IMG/VR virus record: IMGVR_UViG_3300009419_000059 | Location: 1-30,502 of that record | DNA from: a virus | Reading direction: 5' to 3' (one strand) | Length of the DNA stretch: 30,502 bases | Part shown: piece by piece, positions 1 to 7,012 of the stretch | Layout: each line of letters begins with the position of its first letter | How positions within the stretch are numbered: position 1 is the first letter of the stretch | Position numbers and translations under genes: made by a program | Notes under the pieces: model-generated | Told to the model about the DNA's origin: nothing | The model's input: the letters and a program-made list of their open reading frames with translations, nothing else | Database searches by the model: none

Positions 1-1706
1 ATATTAGCCAACGGATTCATGGCGGCAAGGCGGTCTGCGATTACATCTGCACCAGGGAAGTCCATATTCCTAAACACCAAATCACCCGCAATATTGAACA
101 ATTCCGCATTGCCTGTGAGTAGCGGCATCATGCTTTCTACGGCTTGTTGACGCTTGGATTGGAAGCCTGGGCCTGTGTCCATCACCACATCGTACTCACC
201 CACCGTCACATCGTTAAGAACTTCACCAATTTCGTTCTTTTCATTGATTGTGGTCATATCTGGTTGACCATCTGAGCCAATGATTCGCATCACTCGCTGA
301 GTGTCATAAATGTAAGGAATCAAATCCAAGATGATTTTGCCCGTGTGCCTAATGGAACGGGTCATGTTGTCGTAGAAGTGGTAATTCGACAGATCAACTT
401 GGTTCTGTTGGCCTTGTAAAGCCTTGCCTGAGATGTTTCCAGAGGGCAATTGATTAGGGTCAAGGATGCCCAAAACCATCTGCAAGTCTGCGGAAATAGC
501 GCCAGCGGCTTCCATAATGCCTGTAGGAGGTGCTTCTGGCTGTAAACGTGTAGGAGTTGGGGCGGGTTGCCCTTCAATGTCCTTTTGTTTGTATCTCAGA
601 ACAGGCGTTGACTTGATGTTAGCCATTGCCCATTCGTTCTCGTGACCCTCGTCCTGACCTTCTGCAAGCAGCCACTTGGCTTTAGGTGCAAGTGCTACGC
701 TCTCGGTCATGGATGTGCGCCAGAAGTTGTACATCCGTTGTGGGTCTTTGGCAAACCTTACCAAACCGTATTTCTTGCGCTTGTCATCCACAATGACTTG
801 TGCGCCATAGCAAGGGACTACGGGAATGTACTTACCCGCCATAGTCTTTTCTTCCAAGACTTCCATAGCGGTGCATTTAATCCACTTTACCGCCTTGCGG
901 AAACTATTACGCTCATCAATTACGGTCAAACCAGAAGCCTCAACACGGGCAAAAAAGTTTTCTGAGTCGGCAAAGCCTGAAGTGCCATCGCTCAACAAAT
1001 AAAGTTTGGCTCGTTCACGCTCAATCCAGAAGTATTCGGCAACTCGAATGTCCTCTTTGGTGATCCATGCGGCTGTGTCATCGCCTGTGGAACGTTGTTG
1101 AAAGTTAGCCCCATCGTCAGCGCCTGGGTAACTTTCCCTAAATATCTTCTTGTCCATCACCGTAGTAATCAGGCATCGTTCTGCGTCTGAACCATCGGGG
1201 AGGACTGAATTGGGGTCAAAGTAAACAGTGAAAGGATTATCAATCGTATCAATGTAGATTTCCTGATCAAACGAATCTTCCCGTGTGTAACGGGTGTTCA
1301 CTCGCCAGTAACCCCAACCCATCCGCACTGCGTAGTCAAAGGCGGTGTCATAGGCTGTATCAGCATTGGAGTTCACTTCAATGTGACGGGTAATTCCCTC
1401 GATCACTTGGGCAATCTTGTAATCAGCCAAGTTATTCACAGGGTGAACTTTGATGCGGGGGCGTTGCATCCTTTGTTGGTTTGTCACTTGACGGATGTAC
1501 GCATCAATCTTGTTGATGGTCAAACAAGGGCGGGATTCAAGATTGCGTGAGTTTTGAATCTCTACAGGCCATTGATCGCCAGCGGCAAACTTTACATCTT
1601 GTAAGGCTTCGGCTCGGTTTGTAGAATCAGAATCATTGACCAAGCGCCAGAACTTGATCGCCTCGTTGATCTTTGAGTTTGCGCCTGTTTCGTCTTGGTA
1701 AGCCAT
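1..1706 (-). CDS. P22-type portal protein (3' end cut by window edge)
   Basis: The portal ring sits at one capsid vertex, docks the terminase, passes DNA and anchors the tail machine. Reading from ATG at 1706 (MAYQDETGANSK...) the frame is open for 568 codons to the window edge with no stop. Features typical of P22 gp1-like portals are an N-terminal helical part ending in RPCLTINKID, an RMGWGYWRVNTRY segment with a following DNPFTVYFDPNS block, and near the edge YDVVMDTGPGFQSKRQQ, which lines up with the YECYTDVGPSFQSMKQQ stretch that I recall from P22 gp1. The P22 protein has 725 residues, so roughly 100-150 residues are missing here. AAAGGT lies upstream of the ATG. TerL ends 38 bases upstream, giving the usual terS-terL-portal order. 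The family call rests on recognised motifs rather than on an alignment. Confidence 0.93.
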   Translation of the reverse strand, partial: MAYQDETGANSKINEAIKFWRLVNDSDSTNRAEALQDVKFAAGDQWPVEIQNSRNLESRPCLTINKIDAYIRQVTNQQRMQRPRIKVHPVNNLADYKIAQVIEGITRHIEVNSNADTAYDTAFDYAVRMGWGYWRVNTRYTREDSFDQEIYIDTIDNPFTVYFDPNSVLPDGSDAERCLITTVMDKKIFRESYPGADDGANFQQRSTGDDTAAWITKEDIRVAEYFWIERERAKLYLLSDGTSGFADSENFFARVEASGLTVIDERNSFRKAVKWIKCTAMEVLEEKTMAGKYIPVVPCYGAQVIVDDKRKKYGLVRFAKDPQRMYNFWRTSMTESVALAPKAKWLLAEGQDEGHENEWAMANIKSTPVLRYKQKDIEGQPAPTPTRLQPEAPPTGIMEAAGAISADLQMVLGILDPNQLPSGNISGKALQGQQNQVDLSNYHFYDNMTRSIRHTGKIILDLIPYIYDTQRVMRIIGSDGQPDMTTINEKNEIGEVLNDVTVGEYDVVMDTGPGFQSKRQQAVESMMPLLTGNAELFNIAGDLVFRNMDFPGADVIADRLAAMNPLAN

Positions 1707-1728
1707 AGTTAGACCTTTATATTCATGC

Positions 1729-1744
1729 TGAGATTATTATCTCA
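1729..1744 (-). other. Perfect hairpin between terL and portal
   Basis: TGAGAT-TATT-ATCTCA is a perfect 6-bp inverted repeat with a 4-base loop, directly after the terL stop codon and about 25 bases before the portal ATG. No T-run follows on the minus strand, so it is not a standard terminator. It may act as an mRNA processing or stability element that sets the terL/portal ratio. The role is inferred. Confidence 0.5.
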
Positions 1745-3019
1745 CTAGCTCATCCAACTGCCAACATTGGCAATTTGTGCTGATTTCTTACGCTTTGTTG
1801 GCTCTTTAATCATAAGTGCAATGTATCTGAAAGCATCTGCACCGTGTGAATAATGATCGTGCAATGGGCTTCGACTGAACTGCCCCGTGTCTGGATCAAC
1901 CTCATAACGGTAATGCCTGAGACAAGAAAGCCCGTCTGCTGCGTGTTCCCGATCAAACCAACAACTTGGGAATATTGTCCTAGCCGCATTGATTGAGTCC
2001 ACGATTGGCACTTTTGGCAAGATTTGAGTCTTGTACCCTGCCGCCCTTACGATGTCATCGATTGACCGACCAGCTGCTGCCAACGTTTTATTCTCTGCAT
2101 CGTGCGGAAGCCAGATGGTGTCATAGACATACCCAAACGTCTGCATTGTTGCCATGTAATAGCTGATGGTCTTTTGACTGTCTTCAATGTATCGAATAAG
2201 GCGTGTTTCCATGCCTATGAACTGCAAAAACCAAATGGCGGTGCTATCTGACCACCCAAGGTCAAAAACCGCATGGACGGGCTTTGTAGCGTCATAAGGA
2301 ACACGGGTAATGCGTCCCTCTTTCTCGGCCTGTTGCATTTCTTTGGCAAAGATAGCCCCATCCACCGTTTGACGACACAAACCTTCCCAAACTTGGTTAT
2401 AGGCTTCCTCATCCCTTATCTTAAGGGAGTCTTTCTCAAGTTTAAGGGTTTCGGGAAACCAAGGGTTGTCGTACCAGTTCACCTTCATGGTGATGCAGTC
2501 AGCGGGGGGAATTGCCACAAATCTTTGATAAGTCTCGTCTGTCTCTAACTCAGGGTTAAAGCTGATCCATATCTCTGAGCCTTCCTTACGGATGGTTGGA
2601 ATCAGGATGTTCCACGATAGGCGGCTGGTTGTCTGTGCTTCCTCTACCCAACAAATATCAACCCCCTCATAGGACTTGATGTTTGAGACATTGTTCTTTA
2701 GGCCAACAAAGGCAAACTCTGTGCCGTTTTTGCCTCTGATGCTGTTTTGGGTGATCTCATAGAAACTCAGTAGGCCAAGACTTTCGATCTGGTCACACAA
2801 TAACTTGTGAACTGAGTCTTTGATGGATGTTTGAAACTCACGGGCGCACAGTATGCGGATTGGGTCTTTTGCGCCTTTGATCAATAGCGCTCTCGCTATT
2901 CCCCAACTCTTAGCCCCGCCTCGTCCACCATAAAGAACCTTGTAGCGGCTCTTTTGAAACAGACCTTCCAACTTAACGGGAAACTCTGCCTTTGCAATCG
3001 CATTGGCTAAATTGCTCAT
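1745..3019 (-). CDS. terL: Terminase large subunit (Sf6 gp2-like)
   Basis: This is the ATP-driven packaging motor and headful nuclease, which binds the portal during packaging. At 424 residues it is normal for the Sf6/HK620-type group. The ATPase has Walker A GGRGGAKS at residues 31-38 and Walker B with tandem acids (VDICWVEEAQ, 120-129). The RNase H-like nuclease acids appear as D253 (VFDLGWSDS), D307 (LPHDAEN) and D395 (SHGADAFRY). The N-terminal stretch around RYKVLYGGRG is very close to Sf6 gp2 as I know it. The ATG overlaps the terS stop by 4 bases (ATGA), so translation is coupled. The motifs look intact. Confidence 0.96.
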   Translation of the reverse strand: MSNLANAIAKAEFPVKLEGLFQKSRYKVLYGGRGGAKSWGIARALLIKGAKDPIRILCAREFQTSIKDSVHKLLCDQIESLGLLSFYEITQNSIRGKNGTEFAFVGLKNNVSNIKSYEGVDICWVEEAQTTSRLSWNILIPTIRKEGSEIWISFNPELETDETYQRFVAIPPADCITMKVNWYDNPWFPETLKLEKDSLKIRDEEAYNQVWEGLCRQTVDGAIFAKEMQQAEKEGRITRVPYDATKPVHAVFDLGWSDSTAIWFLQFIGMETRLIRYIEDSQKTISYYMATMQTFGYVYDTIWLPHDAENKTLAAAGRSIDDIVRAAGYKTQILPKVPIVDSINAARTIFPSCWFDREHAADGLSCLRHYRYEVDPDTGQFSRSPLHDHYSHGADAFRYIALMIKEPTKRKKSAQIANVGSWMS

Positions 3020-3423
3020 TCGGGCTTCACAAAGCTAACTTGGATGCCTGACAACAAAGGTGAGCCATCAGCGCCTGTGATCTCTTGCTTGACGCTCTCA
3101 CGGTACTTCTTGGGGAATCGTGCAGCCATTGAACGTGACCACAAAGTCGCATTTAAACGTGGGCCATCCTTGGTCTCCACCATGTAAGCATCGGCTTGAT
3201 CTTCCCACCAAGCTAACTCATGTTGCTTGGCTTCCTCCAAGGCGTGCAAAAACTCAGGATGGACATCACGCCATTCATACATTGTGCGTAGGGAAAACCC
3301 TAACCTAGAAGCAATTTGTTCAACGCTTTTACCGATTTTGCCCAAGGCAATCACTTCCTCACAATACTTTGGATCGTAGAGGGATGGGCGACCAACAGGG
3401 CGTTTTTCGGTTGTTTGGGTCAT
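3016..3423 (-). CDS. terS: Terminase small subunit
   Basis: TerS recognises the pac site and loads TerL. The 135-residue protein starts with a basic segment (RPVGRPSLYDPKYCEE), then a helix-turn-helix of the kind seen in Sf6-like small terminases: SVEQIASRLGFSLRTMYEW at about residues 34-52, followed by HPEFLHALEEAKQHE. The C-terminal part (KQEITGADGSPL) matches a motif common in small terminases. It overlaps terL by 4 bases and abuts the upstream small gene by one base. In phages of this type pac usually lies in or near terS, but I cannot identify it by eye. Confidence 0.9.
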   Translation of the reverse strand: MTQTTEKRPVGRPSLYDPKYCEEVIALGKIGKSVEQIASRLGFSLRTMYEWRDVHPEFLHALEEAKQHELAWWEDQADAYMVETKDGPRLNATLWSRSMAARFPKKYRESVKQEITGADGSPLLSGIQVSFVKPE

Positions 3424-3584
3424 TACTTCTTGGACTTCTTTGAAGTGGGCTTTTTGCCCTCTTTGGCTTCCCGCTGAACAGAGTAAGCAATAGCCACCGC
3501 TTGTTTGGGCGGCTTGCCAGCTTCTATCTCTTTTTTGATATTGGCTCTAAGTGCCTTCGGGGTCATTGACGCTATCAGGGGCAT
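3423..3584 (-). CDS. Small basic phage protein, 53 aa
   Basis: I do not know the function. The product starts [19 protein letters not shown] and contains a [16 protein letters not shown] helix followed by a lysine-rich tail ([10 protein letters not shown]). The KQA(V/I)AIA motif recurs in short phage proteins of the DUF6496 kind, so that resemblance is the best label. I chose ATG 3584 over the upstream GTG at 3608 because AAAAGGAGAAGG sits just before it. The stop overlaps the terS start by one base, and the 5' end lies within the 3' end of the upstream gene. Confidence 0.7.
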   Translation of the reverse strand: MPLIASMTPKALRANIKKEIEAGKPPKQAVAIAYSVQREAKEGKKPTSKKSKK

Positions 3585-3741
3585 TTGCCTTCTCCTTTTG
3601 GATTTCACTTAGCCAATAGTGGCAGTCCTGAATCATCCCAGAGAGTTGAAACAGGACTGTTTCTTGTTGCCTAGCTTGCGCTTGGAGTTCTTCTAAGCGC
3701 TTTTCAATGGCTTCTTTATGAAGCACTGTGAATAATTGCAT
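3547..3741 (-). CDS. Coiled-coil small phage protein, 64 aa
   Basis: Unrecognised function. From ATG 3741 ([19 protein letters not shown]...) the protein is predicted helical, with heptad-like spacing in [24 protein letters not shown], then an [10 protein letters not shown] motif that I have seen in short phage proteins beside terminase genes. No clear Shine-Dalgarno precedes this ATG. It overlaps the end of the upstream gene (stop at 3716), so reinitiation is likely. A GTG at 3762 is an alternative start. The 3' end overlaps the next gene by 38 bases. Confidence 0.6.
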   Translation of the reverse strand: MQLFTVLHKEAIEKRLEELQAQARQQETVLFQLSGMIQDCHYWLSEIQKEKANAPDSVNDPEGT

Positions 3742-4120
3742 AGTTGATAACAACAGCCTCACCCAATGCGCCAGCGGTGTTGTTGTAAAGACCGATTACG
3801 GCTGATCCAGCGGCTACGTTTGCAACGTAAGGCCAATAAGCGCCTGATGTGCCACCACTTCCCACATTTACAATTAAAACGTCTTTTGCAGACAAAGTGC
3901 TGTTTGTCAAAGTGAACAAAACAGTTGTGCCAGCCGCCAATGAAGCATTGTTCATGGTAATTTGACCAGCAGACTTGTTTAAAGTCACGCCTGTTGATTT
4001 GTCGGTGAGTTGGGTTACTGTGCCTTGTGCGGCAGTTGCATAACCAATTTCTGAGCTTGCATAGCAAGTTGTAAATTCGGGGTCAGAATAGGCTACGCCT
4101 GTTGCTACTGAGTTTGACAT
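3716..4120 (-). CDS. Beta-rich phage protein, possible virion decoration
   Basis: The 134-residue product is rich in Ala, Thr, Gly and Val with no charged clusters, which suggests a small beta-sandwich such as phage decoration or fibre proteins. Its core (TGVTLNKSAGQITMNNASLAAGTTVLFTL as two adjoining pieces) belongs to a widespread uncharacterised phage family in my experience. AAAGGAATATC precedes the ATG. Its position among small accessory genes upstream of terS, away from the other structural genes, is unusual for a virion protein. A virion role is inference only. Confidence 0.75.
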   Translation of the reverse strand: MSNSVATGVAYSDPEFTTCYASSEIGYATAAQGTVTQLTDKSTGVTLNKSAGQITMNNASLAAGTTVLFTLTNSTLSAKDVLIVNVGSGGTSGAYWPYVANVAAGSAVIGLYNNTAGALGEAVVINYAIIHSAS

Positions 4121-4129
4121 GATATTCCT

Positions 4130-4402
4130 TTAACAGTTCCAGTTTTTGAGGGATGCCTTGGCTCGTTCCGCTGGGCCTTTGGCGTTTTTAACTACCCCCT
4201 CCATCCTAGCGCAAAAACTGGCTTTACGACCAGCATCTGCTTTAGTTTTTGGATTGGGGGCAGGCGGTTTTAAATTTGCATTGTTCTTTGCATTGTATTC
4301 GGCACGACCTTTAGCGGTCATTCCCGCACCTTTTTCCGTAGGATTGTAGGTTTTACCCTTGCCTGTGGTCTTGTGCGAAATGGGCTTGTCGTGCTTTGCC
4401 AT
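4130..4402 (-). CDS. Small basic phage protein (DUF6321-like?), 90 aa
   Basis: A lysine-, glycine- and asparagine-rich protein starting MAKHDKPISHKTTGKGK and ending in KASFCARMEGVVKNAKGPAERAKASL plus a short tail. The SFCARM motif and the GAGMTAKGRAEYN segment are hallmarks of a small, highly conserved phage family, which I tentatively label DUF6321-like. The function is unknown, and basic charge suggests nucleic-acid contact. I chose ATG 4402 rather than the longer frame (from 4426) because GGAGGAA lies 7 bases upstream. It follows the GroES-like gene after 2 bases. Confidence 0.78.
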   Translation of the reverse strand: MAKHDKPISHKTTGKGKTYNPTEKGAGMTAKGRAEYNAKNNANLKPPAPNPKTKADAGRKASFCARMEGVVKNAKGPAERAKASLKNWNC

Positions 4403-4404
4403 GA

Positions 4405-4662
4405 TTATTCCTCCACGACAGCACAAATATCGGCTTCTTGAATGATTTGGTAATCTTGCCCATCAATTTTCTCTGTGGGCCAGTTAAGGTAATCCCCATT
4501 GCCGTACTTGATGAAGTCTCCGACCTTTACATCGTAAACCTTTGGGCCAATGGCGACAACAGTACCCTCGTTAAAGGGTTCTTTGTTGTTGACATAAATA
4601 ATGTCTGACAGATTTCTAACCTGTGGCTTGACCACAACACGGTCACGCAATGGATTTAGCAT
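4405..4662 (-). CDS. GroES-like co-chaperonin (Cpn10)
   Basis: The 85-residue product reads as a short Cpn10. It has the N-terminal NPLRDRVVVKPQV (compare RPLHDRVIVK of GroES), a GTVVAIGPK strand, the VKVGDFIKYGNG core and the C-terminal YQIIQEADICAVVEE (compare VLIMSESDILAIVE). Family proteins cap GroEL in a heptamer to fold client proteins. Phage versions such as T4 gp31 serve coat-protein folding. The mobile-loop region (residues about 16-33, RNLSDIIYVNN) keeps an IIYV stretch where GroES has the IVL motif that contacts GroEL. Residues between the strands are fewer than in the host protein (about 97 aa). It overlaps the upstream gene by 7 bases. No groEL-like gene is present, so host GroEL would be the partner. 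Confidence 0.87.
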   Translation of the reverse strand: MLNPLRDRVVVKPQVRNLSDIIYVNNKEPFNEGTVVAIGPKVYDVKVGDFIKYGNGDYLNWPTEKIDGQDYQIIQEADICAVVEE

Positions 4663-4883
4663 TTCTTGGGTCTCCCTGGCTTTTTCTTTACAGGAACAGA
4701 AACCTCTGTGGTTTGATCAGTCATGATGTCGTAAACAGGCAGTTTAACAACATCAACGATTCCCTTTTCGTGCTGTCCGCACCAATCGGTATGGTGTTTG
4801 TTTTGTTGTTCAGGGTAACGTCTGCAAATACCCATGATTTGCTGATTCCTAAAAAATCGGCAATTACCGCAGTTATCGGACAT
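4656..4883 (-). CDS. Cys-rich small protein with AT-hook-like tail
   Basis: A 75-residue unknown. An N-terminal cluster CGNCRFF, followed by GICRRYP and WCGQH, gives four cysteines plus histidines that could bind zinc. The C-terminus KKKPGRPKKC contains a GRP core between basic residues, like an AT-hook for minor-groove DNA binding. I chose the second ATG (4883, MSDNC) because GGAAG lies 9 bases upstream. The ATG at 4892 has that sequence too close. It overlaps both neighbours. Short proteins with this CxxCRFF layout are frequent in phages without assigned function. Confidence 0.68.
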   Translation of the reverse strand: MSDNCGNCRFFRNQQIMGICRRYPEQQNKHHTDWCGQHEKGIVDVVKLPVYDIMTDQTTEVSVPVKKKPGRPKKC

Positions 4884-5073
4884 TTTTGGCATCTTCCGCT
4901 AAAACAGATTTGTTGAGTCCAGCAGCTAGTCTTTCTGCCAAACCTTTGTTCTCAGCTTCAAAACGCCTAAGTTCTCGATGTTCAGCGGGGCTGACCAAGC
5001 GTTCCTCGGTAGATGGAATCGGATAAGCGCTCTCCGTTGATTCCGTTGGCCCTAACTCGTTCAAGAGTCTCAT
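4873..5073 (-). CDS. Small helical protein overlapping the zeta-like kinase gene
   Basis: A 66-residue unknown with a disordered N-terminus and a charged helix (SPAEHRELRRFEAENKGLAE). Support for being real is an excellent ribosome site, AAGGAGGTTAT directly before ATG 5073. The first 92 bases lie in another frame inside the 3' end of the kinase gene, so the two genes share sequence. Being translated directly with a zeta-type kinase, it could be a regulator or antitoxin, but nothing in its sequence shows that. Confidence 0.62.
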   Translation of the reverse strand: MRLLNELGPTESTESAYPIPSTEERLVSPAEHRELRRFEAENKGLAERLAAGLNKSVLAEDAKNVR

Positions 5074-5890
5074 ATAACCTCCTTTTCACTTCATTCTCGC
5101 TTAGTTTAGGTAGCTTGTCAAGCTGGCTTGCTTGTGCTTTTCCTCTGCCCAACGAATTGTCAACAATTTGAATGTTTACTTTGGGGTTGTTCTTGTATTT
5201 CTTTTGCAATTGCTCAATGACTTGTCTAGCACCAATGTGAGTCCGCAAATGTTCAGTAATAGGGACGGTTCTGCCTGATCCCTTTTCTTTTTCCATTCTG
5301 TGCGCTCTGGACAAAGCACCATTTTCTAATGCTTCGGCTGGGTCACGATATGTGTAAAGAATACGAACTTTACGCTTGGCATCCAATGCCTGTTTGATCT
5401 TTTTGTCGGCAGATTCAAACTTATTCATGTTTGTGTCGTAAATCATTTCAGCGTTTTTAAGCGCTGGATCGACAGCTTCAAGCAAATCTAATGCAGTTGT
5501 TTTACCAGCTCCTGTGCCGCCAGCACTAAAAACAACCGTGTTGTCTTTGCCTTTGGGTGTTGGATTGGCTAATTTGTCAGCATAAAGACGCTTCATAAAA
5601 GCGCTTGATGGTTCGTGAACATTTGCCGATCTGGTGCGGTCTTCCCTGTAATCAGGGGACATCTCACGGGCCACATCGGTATTGATAACCCGTCCACCCT
5701 TAGATTCAGGATTGGCGTTGTATTCGTCAACTAATTGCAAATACTGATTATTTAAACGTGCAAAGTAAGCCTGTTCAAATGGATCAACCATTTGAGGCTC
5801 AGATGGCGGCATTAATGCAGATGCCCTGGTCATGCCAGGGTTGGGGCTTGGTTGCCCCGCTGCCATCATGCTGGACAGCGGGATAGCCAT
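4982..5890 (-). CDS. Zeta-toxin-like P-loop kinase
   Basis: The 302-residue protein has a disordered N-terminal third, then a P-loop domain. Walker A is GGTGAGKT (residues 124-131), followed by MIYDTNMNKFESADKKI, a strand RILYTYRDP, and the GRTVP motif at 206-210 followed by HLRTHIGAR. That order matches zeta-family kinase domains found in phage and mobile-element proteins. Classical zeta toxins phosphorylate UDP-N-acetylglucosamine and poison wall synthesis. The substrate here is unknown, and the acidic and arginine catalytic residues would need alignment. It is coupled to the upstream gene by a shared base (TAATG). No epsilon-type antitoxin is recognisable nearby. A role in host takeover or in the virion is equally possible. 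Confidence 0.75.
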   Translation of the reverse strand: MAIPLSSMMAAGQPSPNPGMTRASALMPPSEPQMVDPFEQAYFARLNNQYLQLVDEYNANPESKGGRVINTDVAREMSPDYREDRTRSANVHEPSSAFMKRLYADKLANPTPKGKDNTVVFSAGGTGAGKTTALDLLEAVDPALKNAEMIYDTNMNKFESADKKIKQALDAKRKVRILYTYRDPAEALENGALSRAHRMEKEKGSGRTVPITEHLRTHIGARQVIEQLQKKYKNNPKVNIQIVDNSLGRGKAQASQLDKLPKLSENEVKRRLYETLERVRANGINGERLSDSIYRGTLGQPR

Positions 5891-6102
5891 TATTGGTAAG
5901 ACTTACGACCGTGAGTGTAGCAAACACCACTCATTTTGCCGCCTTCAAAACTGCAATCTTTGCCAGTTGCATTAGTCATGGCGTTAGGAATATTCTTTTT
6001 AGCACTTCCTTGTTCGCCAGATTTCATGTCAGCGGCAGGGTTGCCAGGCAATGTTACTTTATTGCCATAACCAGCGGGTTGGTTTTTGTCCATGTTTGCC
6101 AT
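5890..6102 (-). CDS. Small unknown protein, 70 aa
   Basis: Unrecognised. The polar, low-complexity N-terminal half (NQPAGYGNKVTLPGNP) is followed by KDCSFEGGKMSGVCYTHGRKSYQ-like residues with two cysteines at the C-terminus. It has a good AGGAATCATC ribosome site before ATG 6102. The stop shares one base with the kinase start (TAATG), so the two are translationally coupled. It could be a partner of the kinase, but no family evidence supports this. Confidence 0.72.
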   Translation of the reverse strand: MANMDKNQPAGYGNKVTLPGNPAADMKSGEQGSAKKNIPNAMTNATGKDCSFEGGKMSGVCYTHGRKSYQ

Positions 6103-6110
6103 GATGATTC

Positions 6111-6479
6111 CTATTTAAGGGTAAGTAAATACAAGGTTGAATTGATCAGATCAGCAATTTCATCAACGATGTTTTGCAGCTCTGTATCTTGGGGGATTTC
6201 TTGACGGGCTTCCTGAACAAACGATTTCAGTTGTGTCAGGTACTCGGTTGGGGTTTCCTGTGGCTGGTGCAACTCATCAGGAAACTTCTTCATTCTTGTG
6301 TTGTAGCGCCCTTGATAGCTTTCAGCCAACTGGTCTGCTAAATCAACAATGGCGGGATAAAACTTGCCCAAAGCCTTGTGGGTTGCGTATTCCCGTGTCT
6401 GTAAATGCTGAAAATGGGTAATCGTCCCGCTGTGAAACAGCGTAGCTACAAACTCGGCAACTTCGGCATTTTTTTCCAT
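6111..6479 (-). CDS. Helical phage protein, DUF5856/Dps-like
   Basis: A 122-residue all-helical protein containing THFQHLQTREYATHKALGKF and AESYQGRYNTR. The H...H..T..YA.H.AL.. and Y.G...R pattern resembles DUF5856 phage proteins, which look like one half of a ferritin/Dps helical bundle. The function in phages is not established. The ATG has no Shine-Dalgarno. Instead a TATAGT hexamer lies 6 bases upstream, right after a terminator, so the mRNA may start at or next to the ATG. It is first in the transcription unit that leads into the packaging genes. Confidence 0.7.
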   Translation of the reverse strand: MEKNAEVAEFVATLFHSGTITHFQHLQTREYATHKALGKFYPAIVDLADQLAESYQGRYNTRMKKFPDELHQPQETPTEYLTQLKSFVQEARQEIPQDTELQNIVDEIADLINSTLYLLTLK

Positions 6480-6485
6480 AATTGC

Positions 6486-6514
6486 ACTATAACAAAAAAG
6501 ATGGGGGAATTAAA
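6486..6514 (-). promoter_or_regulatory. Possible promoter for the accessory/packaging operon
   Basis: The minus strand carries TATAGT (plus 6486-6491), with TTTAAT 17 bases upstream as a weak -35. The spacing from the -10 to the ATG of the next gene (6 bases) equals that at the strong leftward promoter at 9525-9553. Transcription restarting here after the terminator would explain how packaging genes are expressed separately. The -35 is poor, so an activator or a readthrough mechanism may be needed. This is inference. Confidence 0.35.
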
Positions 6515-6521
6515 CCCCCAT
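6494..6521 (-). terminator. Rho-independent terminator, leftward
   Basis: On the minus strand ATGGGGG-TTTAATT-CCCCCAT forms a perfect 7-bp, mostly G-C stem, followed after one C by six T residues. It ends the replication/nin-like operon just before the gene at 6479. In lambdoid logic, late genes beyond such a terminator need antitermination or a new promoter. Confidence 0.85.
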
Positions 6522-6546
6522 AAGGACAAAATCAATGGCAACCTTG

Positions 6547-6882
6547 TCAGGCCCATTGTGCGGTGTCTGGAATGGGGATGTCAAGAGGCCATTTGCCCTG
6601 ATTACACAAATTCTCCACGGTTGCTACATGAGCCTCAAGCCACATCTTTTTGCGCTCGTCTTTGCTTAAATGTGCGCCTTGGTCAATTTTGTAGTGGCAT
6701 TGAAGGCAAAGAGCCGCCACGCAATTATCGTCAGCCTTAATCCCTTTACCTTTACCCGCACCCCAATTTGCGTGTGCCGCCTGAACCCCGTTATCTATGC
6801 CACAACTTTGACAAGCTAAATTTGCTACTAGCTTTAGGAGTTTCTGGCTTCTCACATATTGATGCTTCAAATATTGTGTCAT
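6547..6882 (-). CDS. HNH-type nuclease (YbcO/DUF1364-like)
   Basis: A 111-residue protein with a zinc-bound HNH layout: CQSC (24-27), QAAHANWGAGKGKGIKADDN with H37, then ALCLQCHYKIDQG with C59, C62 and H63. The AH...G.G.K.DD...C..CH..ID order matches YbcO/DUF1364 and related nin-region nucleases of lambdoid phages, which act in recombination or DNA processing. The position in a nin-like block supports this. No strong ribosome site is seen. The first 92 bases overlap the preceding zinc-ribbon gene in another frame. A GTG ten codons in is a less likely start. Confidence 0.78.
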   Translation of the reverse strand: MTQYLKHQYVRSQKLLKLVANLACQSCGIDNGVQAAHANWGAGKGKGIKADDNCVAALCLQCHYKIDQGAHLSKDERKKMWLEAHVATVENLCNQGKWPLDIPIPDTAQWA

Positions 6883-7012
6883 CGGTTATTGCGTATTCTC
6901 TGGTTAAGTATTTATGCCCGTTATCGCATAATCGTCTTCTAAGGATAAACTCAGGGTTTGCCCTAGTGTCCAAAACTTTGTTATGCCGTGTTTTACAGAC
7001 GGGACACATCAT
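6791..7012 (-). CDS. Zinc-ribbon protein, NrdR-like N-terminus
   Basis: A 73-residue product, MMCPVCKTRHNKVLDTR then ILRRRLCDNGHKYLTREY. The CPxC ... V.D.R ... RRR.C ... Y.T.EY order is that of the NrdR zinc ribbon, with the fourth ligand apparently a histidine (H33) instead of cysteine. Only the ribbon is present, not the ATP-cone, so nrdR function is unlikely. A small DNA- or RNA-polymerase-binding regulator (Ogr-like in size) is an alternative. I chose ATG 7012 with GAGGATAAAA upstream over a TTG at 7024. The 3' end overlaps the HNH gene. Confidence 0.7.
   Translation of the reverse strand: MMCPVCKTRHNKVLDTRANPEFILRRRLCDNGHKYLTREYAITDDTIFEASICEKPETPKASSKFSLSKLWHR

Noticed and set aside
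6791-7012. Calling the zinc-ribbon protein NrdR
   Set aside because: Only the ribbon is similar. The ATP-cone is absent and no ribonucleotide reductase gene is nearby.
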